64,000 nt of DNA from Meghimatium bilineatum. Its lineage: Eukaryota > Mollusca > Gastropoda > Stylommatophora > Philomycidae. A program made the translations under genes and the position numbers. Shown in pieces: positions 30,313-39,282 of this stretch. The notes under the pieces were generated by a model that searched no databases, was not told the DNA's origin, and worked only from the letters and a program-made list of their open reading frames with translations. The stretch spans positions 8,053,013 to 8,117,012 of the forward strand of contig CM067307.1 of assembly GCA_034231615.1 (NCBI GenBank), read 5' to 3'. Positions within the stretch are counted from its first letter, which is position 1. Each line of letters opens with the position of its first letter.

Positions 30313-31016
30313 CACACTGCTGATCAACTCAGTTGTCCAAAGTATTGCATGGATGTACTGCTGAGGTCATTCTGGGGTCAGAGACTCCAAAAGTATATAT
30401 ATTTATTGAAGAGTAATGCAGTGGTTGATGGCACAATAAGGTAAAGTTATGTCCCATGGCAGCAACCTGCCATCAGGGATGAAGATAACTCTTCATGTAC
30501 TAAGCCACAGCAACTATTAGGTGGAGTGGCCAGTTTCCTTCCTTGCTGTCTTTACCTCCCCTAACTCTTGCATCATGCACTCATTTACAGCTGAGTTGCC
30601 TGGAGGAGTGGTCATGTCAAGCGAGAAATCACAACCCGGATTTATTTTCCTGGGTATGGTTTAGAACCTGCCATGCTGTAACCCAGTGATAGTAATCAAG
30701 CTCACTATCAACTATGCTACCACGCTCCTCACAGTACTGAGAATAAAATAAGGGCATTATACATTTGCTACAGAAAGAAGATGATTATTCTGGAAGTGAC
30801 ATATATGTACAAATAATGATGGAAATAAAATTGACCAGAAGTAAGGGGAGAAAGTATGTCCACTCTGGATAAATCCCACGATCACATACGGTCATCAAAA
30901 CATCTGACTGCGACTTTTGAGTCTGCATACTCTAGTATGACTGCTGGAGCAGAGAGCATATAACTTATAGGAATGTCCTATTCGTGTGATACTTGTTACT
31001 AATCAAGAATCGACTA
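30313..31016 (+). pseudogene. LINE RNase H fragment split by a SINE
   Basis: 30313-30441 aligns with 23765-23890 (GATCAACTCAGTTGTCCAAA, CTGGGGTCAGAGA). 30770-31016 aligns with 24000-24155 (ACTGCTGGAGCAGAGAGCAT, ACTAATCAAGAATCGA). A tRNA-derived SINE lies between them. Confidence 0.75.
30442..30733 (-). mobile_element. tRNA-derived SINE (V2) inside a LINE
   Basis: On the minus strand a head GAGCGTGGTAGCATAGTTGA (A-box region) and B box GGTTCTAAACC (30659-30669), then a body ending GGGACATAACTTTACC. A possible 7-bp duplication AATAAGG is only weak support for the ends. Confidence 0.75.
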
Positions 31017-31086
31017 AAAGATGAATTTAAATATAATCAGGCCAGCCTGTCCAAAAATAATTTTGAGTTATGTCTCTCGCATAATA

Positions 31087-31259
31087 CAGTGGAATCCCTC
31101 TATAGCATATCCTTTTATAACATATTATCTTATTTAACAACACTTTTCAAAATCCCCAATTATATTTATCCTATATTCTTTGCATTGTATATAGCAAATG
31201 TGTTATTACATTAAATTTTTTTTCAGACCAGATCAAGTTGTTATAACTGGATTCCACTG
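31087..31259. mobile_element. Pogo/Tigger-like MITE (family D), copy 2, intact ends
   Basis: CAGTGGAATCC at the left and GGATTCCACTG at the right are perfect inverted repeats, each flanked by TA (31085-31086, 31260-31261), the target duplication of the Tc1/mariner superfamily. 173 bp, no frame: a non-autonomous element. Confidence 0.9.
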
Positions 31260-31261
31260 TA

Positions 31262-31639
31262 TCTTCTAGAGGCAAGTTAAACACATGGAAATGTCAAGAT
31301 ATATGGACTCTGAAGAGGGTCAAAGAAGTAAATTCTCTGAATCTCTAAAATCATAGTAATAAAATACAATAAACAGTATTTTTGTGTTAAATTCAGAACC
31401 AAAGTCTATTTGCCAAAAAAATATTAATCATGATACATAACACATTCAGTCATGAAAAAAATAACATTCTCGTCAAATAGCAAGATTAACATGTAGTTCA
31501 CACAGAAACAAACCAAATAACTAAAAAGTTCAACTAAACGTTTTTTTAAGCATGGTAATGTATGTCTCGATTAAATAGTATATCTCTCTTTCTATTGGAA
31601 AGCAGGAAGGCAGAAATGTCTATTTACTAGACTGGTCAT
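31262..31639. other. AT-rich DNA, nothing recognised
   Basis: No gene or repeat recognised. Confidence 0.4.
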
Positions 31640-31790
31640 GGATGAAATTATCTATGAGAAGAATGAATTTGAGGCTGAAATATCTATTTATGAGAAGAAT
31701 GAATTTGAGGCTGAAATATCTATTTATGAGAAGAATGAATTTGAGGCTGAAATGTATATTTATGGAGAATGAATTTCAGGCTGAAAGGTA
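31640..31790. repeat. Tandem repeat, 36 bp x about 4
   Basis: Units TATCTATTTATGAGAAGAAT plus GAATTTGAGGCTGAAA. The last copy is decayed. Confidence 0.9.
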
Positions 31791-31852
31791 TATTTTCTAG
31801 AATAATAAGTTTGAGCTTGAAATTCTCTCTGTACCAGAAACACTTAAAACAC

Positions 31853-32080
31853 TTTTCCCTGGCATAGTGGATAATCTGTTTGTCTTGTGCTCATGAGTTC
31901 CCAGGTTCAAATCGGCATGTATGTATGTATGTTCACGAGGTGAATTTTTTCAGAGATCTCAGGTGATTATCTTTATGAAGTTACATGATATGAGTGGTAC
32001 TCTCTGCAGGAGAGGCTGTTTCGTTGAGAGGGGCGGAGTACGTATGCTGAAACTCGAATACAATAAGGTTAATTCTCTAC
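31853..32080 (+). mobile_element. tRNA-derived SINE (V1), copy 2
   Basis: A box TGGCATAGTGG (31860-31870), B box GGTTCAAATCGG (31914-31925), and the body motif GTGAATTTTTTCAGAGAT also seen in 16198-16400. It ends AATAAGGTTAATTCTC. Confidence 0.88.
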
Positions 32081-33107
32081 ACCTTTAAAAACAATAATCC
32101 AGCTGCATAGTGTGGTTACATGTATGGCAAAAACTGCTTTACATCATCATTCTAAAACAACTCCATATATACTTCTTAACATCCTTAACCTTTAGCACCC
32201 CACAGATGCTTGGAAACGCCAATGAATATACAAATAAGGGCATAGTGACATCCCAAAATGCCAGTTGCTATGGCCTGTTTCACCAGTACGGAATACACGA
32301 AGTTAGGCTCACATGATGTATTATTCACATCATTCGAAGCTAGGAATACATTACAACCCCCAATGTTAATTCTTTGAAAGGGTATGTTGTGAAATGGAGA
32401 AGTTATGCTTAGTATTTGACTGCCGGTTTGCTAGAACGACTTCAGTTGTTTTCGGCTACATATTTTTGGATTCTGGTCCAATGATGATTATTTCTTGCGA
32501 ATTACAGTTGTTTTCAGAGACAATAATATTAACTCATTCATTTCGGAGAATAAAGCAAGACAGTTTATTGCTTTTATATGGGCCTAGCACATTGGATTAA
32601 TTAGGACTGTGTCCTATTGAAATGTCACTAGGCCTAATATTGAACAGACCAGATTGGGGAGGGGGGGGGGTAGAGGAGGAGAAGAAAGAAATTTTGTAAG
32701 TTTAATTCAGAATTCTAAAGGTTTCAACTGTATAATATTGTATGAAGCCAAGTAACTGTAACAAAAGGACAGTAACTCTAAAAATGTATCATTATATATG
32801 AAGACGCCAGTTATATTTTGTTGTAATTAAGATTTTTTTAGCATATTTCTAAGATTATTCTCAAAATTTGGGTAACAATGTAAACCAAGAATTAATTAAA
32901 TGTAATATTGGCAAATACAATAATTTTTTTTAAATGTGAAAATAAATGCAATGTGTCATTTAAAAAAAATGTTATGGCTCACAGCTTGAGTCCAGGACAG
33001 CAAAAACAACAATCAACCAACCTTGAAACATTAAAGGAAACTCCTAGGTTAAAAATTTTTTATTGTTACAATAAATGGGCACTCCCTAATGCAATATTTA
33101 GAAAATT
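32081..33107. other. Unassigned DNA
   Basis: Holds a G-run near 32657-32670 and several A-runs. TTAACCTTTAGCACCCCA at about 32185 resembles a piggyBac-type end, but no partner was found. No gene recognised. Confidence 0.4.
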
Positions 33108-33118
33108 AAAATAAAATC

Positions 33119-33277
33119 TCTGCTAAAGACGAATGTGTTTCTGGCCATTGGCGCAAATAAAACAGAGGCACGCTGCATTTCCATTCTCTGGACTACATCC
33201 TGCTGGAAATCTAGTAGGACCATTATCCTGCTACAAGAGAGATCCAGGGAGTTTGAGAATGAATGCTGAAGAAGAAG
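33119..33277 (+). mobile_element. Family B SINE with 11-bp target duplication
   Basis: Flanked by AAAATAAAATC at 33108-33118 and 33278-33288. From TCTGCTAAAGACGAATGTGT to GAATGCTGAAGAAGAAG. Confidence 0.93.
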
Positions 33278-33288
33278 AAAATAAAATC

Positions 33289-33904
33289 ATAAACTTTCTT
33301 GAAAAATCTGATTGAAAGAATAAATTCTCTAAAAATAAAAATTCAAATCACCCACTCTCTTTTCTTGAAGACTAAATTTAAGAGACGAAACTCCTGACAT
33401 GAAAACCAAACCGCCCACTCCCTAGAAACATTAGAGAAAACCCTTCTGAACAAAGTTGTGCACAAATTAAAAGCCAAACACCCAGAAAAATTCTCTAGAA
33501 AAAAAAAGATATATTGAAAGAAGAAACTCTGGAGAAAAAAAACCATTAACACTTTTGACAAAATTGAATTGAGAAATCTATTTCCTGATAACAAAAATTG
33601 AACTCACAGAAAGTGAAAAATAATATCCATACTCTTCTGTGTATGTACCATATTCATGTTAACATCCGCTAGTGATAGAGTGTTAGTCGTCATCAAGTAG
33701 GACTTCATTACCTGTCTTCCACGTGAGTATTATTTAGATTAGCAGGATGTAGTCCGGAGCAAATATCCAAATCAAATTACATACACCGGTGAAATAATTC
33801 GAGATATCATCCACAAATTTCAACCAAATATTTATCTCACACTGTGTATCCATCTTCTTACCTCCTCTCTGATACGTCTATAACTCTATGACACAAATTG
33901 AATA
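33289..33904. other. A-rich low-complexity DNA
   Basis: Includes a 33-bp trace of family A core (TTAGATTAGCAGGATGTAGT) at 33735-33768. Otherwise nothing recognised. Confidence 0.4.
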
Positions 33905-34318
33905 CAGTAGAATCCCTCCATGCACATACGTTTTTACCAAATGTCACTATTTAACAACTTTTCAAAATCCCTAATTATATTTATTATGTTAGTTGTTCGA
34001 TCATCGTCATTGCACTCCGGACAAGTCCATAGGTGCTCAGATCTCGCCATTACACGTTGACTGACGGTCCCAGAACGCAGTTGATTGACCATCATTCTTT
34101 AAAGAAAGAATTTATTATGTATTTCTATATAATGAATTTCTGTTATTACATAAATGGTAAAATCCCTGTATAGAGTATACTTTTATAACAAATTCTCATA
34201 TTTAACACTTTCCAAAATCCCCAATTATAATTATTTTTAAATGGTATAAAACGAATTATTACATAAATATTTCATCAGTCCGGATCAAGTTGTTTGAAAG
34301 GTATTTGACTTTCCTGTA
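33905..34318. mobile_element. Two partial family D MITEs in tandem, one split by a LINE scrap
   Basis: The first copy starts CAGTAGAATCCCTCCATGCA after TA at 33903-33904. A second left part (GGTAAAATCCCTGTATAGAG) starts near 34155, and the right end CGGATCAAGTTGTTTGAAAG closes near 34318. Confidence 0.75.
33989..34110 (-). mobile_element. Short LINE 3' insertion with 9-bp TSD
   Basis: Flanked by TTTATTATG at 33980-33988 and 34111-34119. The content on the minus strand encodes the RSEHLWTCPECNDDD end of the RNase H LINE seen at 21617. A 122-bp, extremely 5'-truncated insertion into a family D MITE. Confidence 0.88.
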
Positions 34319-34369
34319 CACATCCAGGCATGGGAATATTAAAGAACTGAGTAAATGATGTAAGAAGAG

Positions 34370-35140
34370 ATTTAGTTAACCAGCATCTCCTTTTAAGATG
34401 AGATACCACACATGATTAGAGAGTGACTCACACAAAATTATACACTTTTAAGATGAGAGACCACACATCATTAGGGAGTGACTCACACACAATTATACAC
34501 TTTTAAGATGAGACCACACATCATTAGGGAGTGACTCACACACAATTATACACTTTTAAGATGAGAGACCACACATTTTAGGGAGTGACTCACACACAAT
34601 TATACACTTTTAAGATGAGACCACACATCATTAGGGAGTGACTCACACAAAATTATACACTTTTAAGATGAGACACACATCATTAGGGAGTGACTCACAC
34701 AAAATTATACACTTTTAAGATGAGACCACACATCATTAGGGAGTGACGCACAAAATTATACACTTTTAAGATGAGAGACCACACATCATTAGGGAGTGAC
34801 ACACACAATTATACACTTTTAAGATGAGACCACACATCATTAGGGAGTGACGCACAAAATTATACACTTTTAAGATGAGAGACCACACATCATTAGGGAG
34901 TGACTCACACACAATTATACACTTTTAAGATGAGACCACACATCATTAGGGAGTGACTCACACAAAATTATACACTTTTAAGATGAGACCACACATCATT
35001 AGGGAGTGACTCACACAAAATTATACACTTTTAAGATGAGACCACACATCATTAGGGAGTGACACACACAAAATTATACACTTTTAAGATGAGACCACAC
35101 ATCATTAGGGAGTGACTCACACACAAAATTATACACTTCA
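34370..35140. repeat. 51-bp minisatellite
   Basis: About 15 units of ACACTTTTAAGATGAGACCA followed by CACATCATTAGGGAGTGACT and CACACAAAATTAT. Most units contain TGACTCA; a few carry TGACGCA or TGACACA instead. Unit length varies by 2-4 bp (GAGA/GAGAGA). Confidence 0.95.
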
Positions 35141-35269
35141 ATGATAAAATCTAAGATTGAGAATTCAAAAAATGTCTTCATGTGTCACATCAAGGCTCAT
35201 ATGCACACAAGGTTTTGTAGCTGCCAAAACCGTTATCTAATCCACGCATGCAGGAAGAATGTTAGAGGG

Positions 35270-35708
35270 GACAATACTGTGTGTTGTTCAGGTAGGAAAA
35301 TGGAGCATAACATAGCAACGCTGTAACCTGCCATTTTGTCACAGTATACACCTAGGGAGGTCTGAGGGTTGGCTCTCTTATCCCATAGGGGTAAAAGTGA
35401 CCTAGGAGCCAAGCTGAAGTTGGATGTATCAGGCAGAAAGATATATATATTACAGTCGAGGCACAACACATTCCACTCTCTGGACTTCTTCTTCTTTAGC
35501 ATTCATTCTCAAACTTCTGCTGGATCTCTCTTGTAGAAGGACAAACAATGTTTCTACTAGACGTCCAACAGGATGTAGGCCAGAGAATGGAAATGCGCTG
35601 TGTCGCCGTTTTATTTGCGCCAATGGCCTGACACATCCATCTTAGTCATAACTCTCTGAACTTAATCCTGATAATCTGCAGGAGTTTGAGAATGAACACA
35701 GAAGAGGG
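35270..35708 (+). mobile_element. Family A SINE split by a family B SINE
   Basis: 35270-35487 holds the 5' part to CATTCCACTCTCTGGACTT. 35651-35708 resumes at ACTCTCTGAACTTAATCCTG and ends GAATGAACACAGAAGAGG. The gap is the family B insertion. Confidence 0.9.
35488..35650 (-). mobile_element. Family B SINE nested in family A, 13-bp TSD
   Basis: ACTCTCTGGACTT at 35475-35487 and ACTCTCTGAACTT at 35651-35663 (one mismatch). It shows that B was active after this A copy inserted. Confidence 0.93.
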
Positions 35709-35965
35709 AATGTAATTAACAACATGTGATCATAATGTGTGTTGCACAATACACTAAAAAAAAACCAACTTTGTGATGATATTGACTCTTCATTGGCGAG
35801 AACACAATTGTAAAACTTAAAATTACTGTGGTGTGAAATGTGAAATTGTGTTATGAACCTGCAGCAATGATATTTTATAACTTATAAGCAGAAATTGCGA
35901 AAGCATTGCCAAATTATATCAGAAGTTGAACATGTATGAACAGTGGCACTACTAAAATAGTGACA
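35709..35965. other. AT-rich DNA, nothing recognised
   Basis: No feature recognised. Confidence 0.4.
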
Positions 35966-36050
35966 AAATACACCTCCGTTCTGTGGACTACATCTTGTAG
36001 GTCAACTGTTTTACTACAAGAAAGATCAAGCGGGAGTTTGAAAACACATG
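35966..36050 (+). mobile_element. Family B SINE, 3' fragment
   Basis: TCCGTTCTGTGGACTACATC to AGCGGGAGTTTGAAAACACA. Truncated at both ends. Confidence 0.75.
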
Positions 36051-36435
36051 TAAAAAAAAAGTACCAAATTAAACATTGAAACAAAATTATGAAGAGATCA
36101 GTAGTACTTCGTGGTTGAGTTGACAAGTCTTCTCGTAATAATACAATATGCTAATTCAACAACAAACTTAGTTTCTATTTTCTATAATAAAACATTCGAA
36201 CTTCCAAATTATGTTATATCAGGCGAGACATTTAACATTGTCAAAAACAGTCTAACACATAAATATTATATATGTCTTAATGTTATATATTTAAAATGTC
36301 GTACAACAGAGTGCAGGTCATAATAACTGATAAAGTTCTCAAACACAACACACATAAATGTATCAATAAAAATTATATGCAGTACAGAAGTTCATGCCCA
36401 GTGTATTTATTATAGTGCACATTCTCAAATTCCAG
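36051..36435. other. AT-rich DNA
   Basis: No gene recognised. A 20-bp scrap of reversed family B (CATTCTCAAATTCCAGCTG) lies at about 36419-36437. Confidence 0.4.
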
Positions 36436-36440
36436 CTGAC

Positions 36441-36620
36441 ACTGCAGAAAACAGATGTGTCTGGCCATTGGTCCAATTAAAATGGTTGCTGATCCAGGGC
36501 TCATGCCCTTTAACCCACATTAAAATGGTAAAACAACGCAATTTCATTCTCTAGACTACTTCGTGTTGGAAATCTAGACAAGAGAGATCTAGCAGGAGTT
36601 TGAGGATGAACACTGAAGAA
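36441..36620 (+). mobile_element. Family B SINE hit by a 33-bp LINE tail
   Basis: ACTGCAGAAAACAGATGTGT to GATGAACACTGAAGAAG, interrupted at 36486-36518 by a tiny LINE 3' scrap that duplicated ATTAAAATGG. Confidence 0.9.
36486..36518 (-). mobile_element. 33-bp LINE 3'-end insertion with 10-bp TSD
   Basis: Between ATTAAAATGG at 36476-36485 and 36519-36528. The content TTGCTGATCCAGGGCTCATG plus CCCTTTAACCC is the LINE 3' end seen at 15783 and 63200, in reverse. Confidence 0.88.
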
Positions 36621-36621
36621 G

Positions 36622-36750
36622 ACACTCCAGCTGGATATCTTTTGTAGCAGGACAATGGTCCTACTAAACTTCCAGCAGGATGTAGTCAAGAGAATGGAGA
36701 TGTGGTGTTCATATTATTTATGCAAATTACCCAACACATTAGACTGGCTG
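36622..36750 (-). mobile_element. Family B SINE, partial
   Basis: ACTCCAGCTGGATATCTTTT, CTTCCAGCAGGATGTAGTCA, ending near CCAACACATTAGAC. It abuts the previous B copy tail to tail. Confidence 0.82.
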
Positions 36751-36829
36751 TAAGCCCAGCATACCAACCATATACATTTGGGTCATTTAACTACGTAATA
36801 TCTTCTAAAATGTTTATGTGCACTCGGCT

Positions 36830-36965
36830 TGTGTGTTGTGAGGGTTCATAAGGGGACCAAAGAATAGCAGCAATAATGTCATGCATGTTGTAACAGGTGA
36901 TTAAGAAGGTTTGAGGGTGGGTTTTGCCTGTCCTATCCCACAGAAGATCAAAGTGATAGAACGGA
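36830..36965 (+). mobile_element. Family A SINE, 5' half
   Basis: TTGTGTGTTGTGAGGGTTCA to CTGTCCTATCCCACAGAAGA. Truncated at the core. Confidence 0.78.
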
Positions 36966-37214
36966 GGTTGGTCAGATTTTTATGTTGGACAGTCCTGAAG
37001 TGTGTTTAGCTGTTTGGATTCTGAATCCACACGGACACTCATTTATGTATGAAGTCCTTGGTAGAGGTAGCACATGACTCTCCAACAACCTGTTCTTAGG
37101 TGAAATAATGTCATCTGCTGATGCTATTAAGATGGTGTAGTGCAGTGGTTTTATCTTCCATTTGTTCCTTCCACTTTGTCACGTACATGTTTTGAATTAT
37201 GGTTTGTGCTTTTC
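36966..37214. other. Unassigned DNA
   Basis: Nothing recognised, though the minus strand may hold another worn LINE piece. Confidence 0.3.
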
Positions 37215-37362
37215 AGTATGGCTTTGGGTCACTTTGACCCTTTATGGGATTGGACAGCCAACTCCACCCAATAACCTCCTTAGTCGCCTCTTACGACATG
37301 CATGGAAGGAAAACAGTGCTGCTATTTTTTGCTCCCCCCTCAGGCCACAGCAAAACGGGTGA
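37215..37362 (-). mobile_element. Family A SINE, 5' half
   Basis: Plus strand AGTATGGCTTTGGGTCACTT, CCTCCTTAGTCGCCTCTTAC, to GCCACAGCAAAACGGG. The 5' half is well preserved but the 3' half is missing. Confidence 0.85.
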
Positions 37363-37534
37363 AGAGACAAATAATAAGGTTTTTGTGGATGGAGTAACTG
37401 TTTGTGTGGGTAAAATACGATCAAATTAGCGCTATATGAAAATTTAAACCCAACTAAAATGTGAAAACTTCATTTGATAAATGATCTAAATTATGAAATA
37501 AAATACTAAAAGGATTAGCCCTCACATTACGTAG

Positions 37535-37830
37535 ATCAAAGTGGCCCAAATTTGCCGAAGTCAGATGTATCACAGACCCACAGGCATAAATATCTCAGTA
37601 AAGCTGTAAACCACTCCGTTCTCCAGGCTACATCGTGCTCATATGCAGGATTTTGAGACACAACACATTCCGTTCTCCAGGCTACATTGTGCTAATATGC
37701 AGAATTTTGAGACACAACACATTCCGTTTTCCAGGCTACATCATGCTAATATGCAGGATTTTGAGACACAACACATTCCGTTCTCTAGGCTACATTGTGC
37801 TAATATGCACGAATTTGAGAATGAATGAAG
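37535..37830 (+). mobile_element. Family A SINE 3' half with internal 54-bp amplification
   Basis: After GCCGAAGTCAGATGTATCAC the unit containing CATTCCGTTCTCCAGGCTAC, then ATATGCAGGATTTTGAGACA, is repeated four times (37621, 37675, 37729, 37783). The element then closes with GAATTTGAGAATGAATGAAG. The amplified unit is the family's own CATTCCG...GAGTTTGAG segment. Confidence 0.9.
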
Positions 37831-38436
37831 AAGAAAACACACTTGAGGTAAATATTTTCTGTAACACATAATCAAATTCTGTGAGACAATTACTGGTGAC
37901 AGTGGGCATGAAATTCTGAACAAACTACACCCTCTTTATCTCCACATTTTATGTTCAGAATCACTCTAAGACAAAAGTCATGCGTGCTTGAAATTGTGCG
38001 TTGGAAACAACAAAGTCTCAAACAACATTGTTATATATTTTCTCAGAAAATAGTCATACAAACACAAACAAACATATTTCATAGTTTTCAATACTATGCC
38101 CTGCCCCGTAGCATCTTTATTTTCTGCCTGAATATATTTGTTTAAAATATCCTTACATTGTCTGAATAAGTTTTGATGGCAAATTTCTAAATAATATATT
38201 ATTAAAGATGCTACCTAAAATATTTACTCTGTGAAATTGTCACTAAATCGATAGGATGTTATGGCAGCCAAGTTGTAAATTTCAACTCAACACATTCCAT
38301 TCTCTGGAATTTACCTTGCTGACCAACAAAAGTTTACATTCTCCAAAATGTCTCCATAATCACAGAAGCTGCTCCTGAAATAAGAAAAAAGAACACAAGA
38401 CTTCATCTCAACTAAGAACATTGACACTAGAGATGA
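37831..38436. other. AT-rich DNA
   Basis: Contains a short family A scrap (ACACATTCCATTCTCTGGAA) at 38288-38310. Nothing else recognised. Confidence 0.4.
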
Positions 38437-39153
38437 TTGAATGAGAATATACCCCAAAGAATGGACACGTCTACAAAGACAAGTTTCTGCAGATGGGACA
38501 GTAAAGAATGGCAGAGGTGGCACCTTTATAAGATTCAAAGATGGAAAGACAATATGTATAACTCTTTCAACTTTAGAGCAAAGCAGCTGCACTCCATCCA
38601 GCACTCAAAGTCCTTACAGAACCAGAACTGCCAATACCAAAGAAGATAGCTATACTCACAGATTACAGATCCCTACTGGAATCCATCCAGAGCACCAGAA
38701 ATGAAAGTGCTTTGCACAATATTAGACAAGAGATCAAACATATTAAAAAATCCTCAGCTAACACCCTGCAATGGATACCGTCAAAACTTTCTGATGAAAG
38801 ATGAGAAATGATAAAGCTGATGCTCTGTCTAAAAACAGTTGTGAAATATAACAACTCAGATACCCACTGTCCTACAGAAACATAAACCACAACACATAGA
38901 TATCAAAGTGGAAGACAAACCTGATGCAATACATCATCTCAAAGACATTATCAGTCCACAGTTTCACCTTAAAACAGGTCATTACTGTCTGCTGTGCCGT
39001 CTTTACCAACTAAGGATCTCATACACAGATGAATGTCCTTGTGGGTCCGGGACCTACACCTCTGAATACATACTTCAGGACTGCCAAACATACAAAGAGC
39101 AGAGATGGCGAATCTGGTCAGAGGATACAGATTTGAGGCTAAAGCTACTCTGA
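38437..39153 (+). pseudogene. LINE RNase H domain, decayed
   Basis: Frames combine to RLQRQVSADGTVKNGRGGT (the first Asp of the DGS-like motif becomes ADGT), then TDYRSLLESIQSTRNESA, SALHNIRQEIKHIKKSS, ANTLQWIPSKL (the WxPxH region) and the tail LKTGHYCLLCRL, YTDECPCGSGTYTSEYILQD, CQTYKEQRWRIWSEDTDLRL. A cysteine-containing CPCG block and H/EYILQ are typical of the LINE segment after RNase H. Several stops and frameshifts are present. The 4-kb satellite starts about 130 bp downstream. Confidence 0.88.
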
Positions 39154-39282
39154 CCTGGAGAAGACAATGGACTTCTAGTGACAGGATTGAGAATTTAGCA
39201 TGACCACAGAAGCTGAACAACAAGAAGTACATGAGTTACCTGAACACAAGGACTTATTGCTCTATGTTATTAGTGATGCTAC

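Noticed and set aside
32180-32220. Third piggyBac-like element
   Set aside because: A TTAACCTTTAGC end-like sequence occurs, but no matching right end with TTAA was found nearby.
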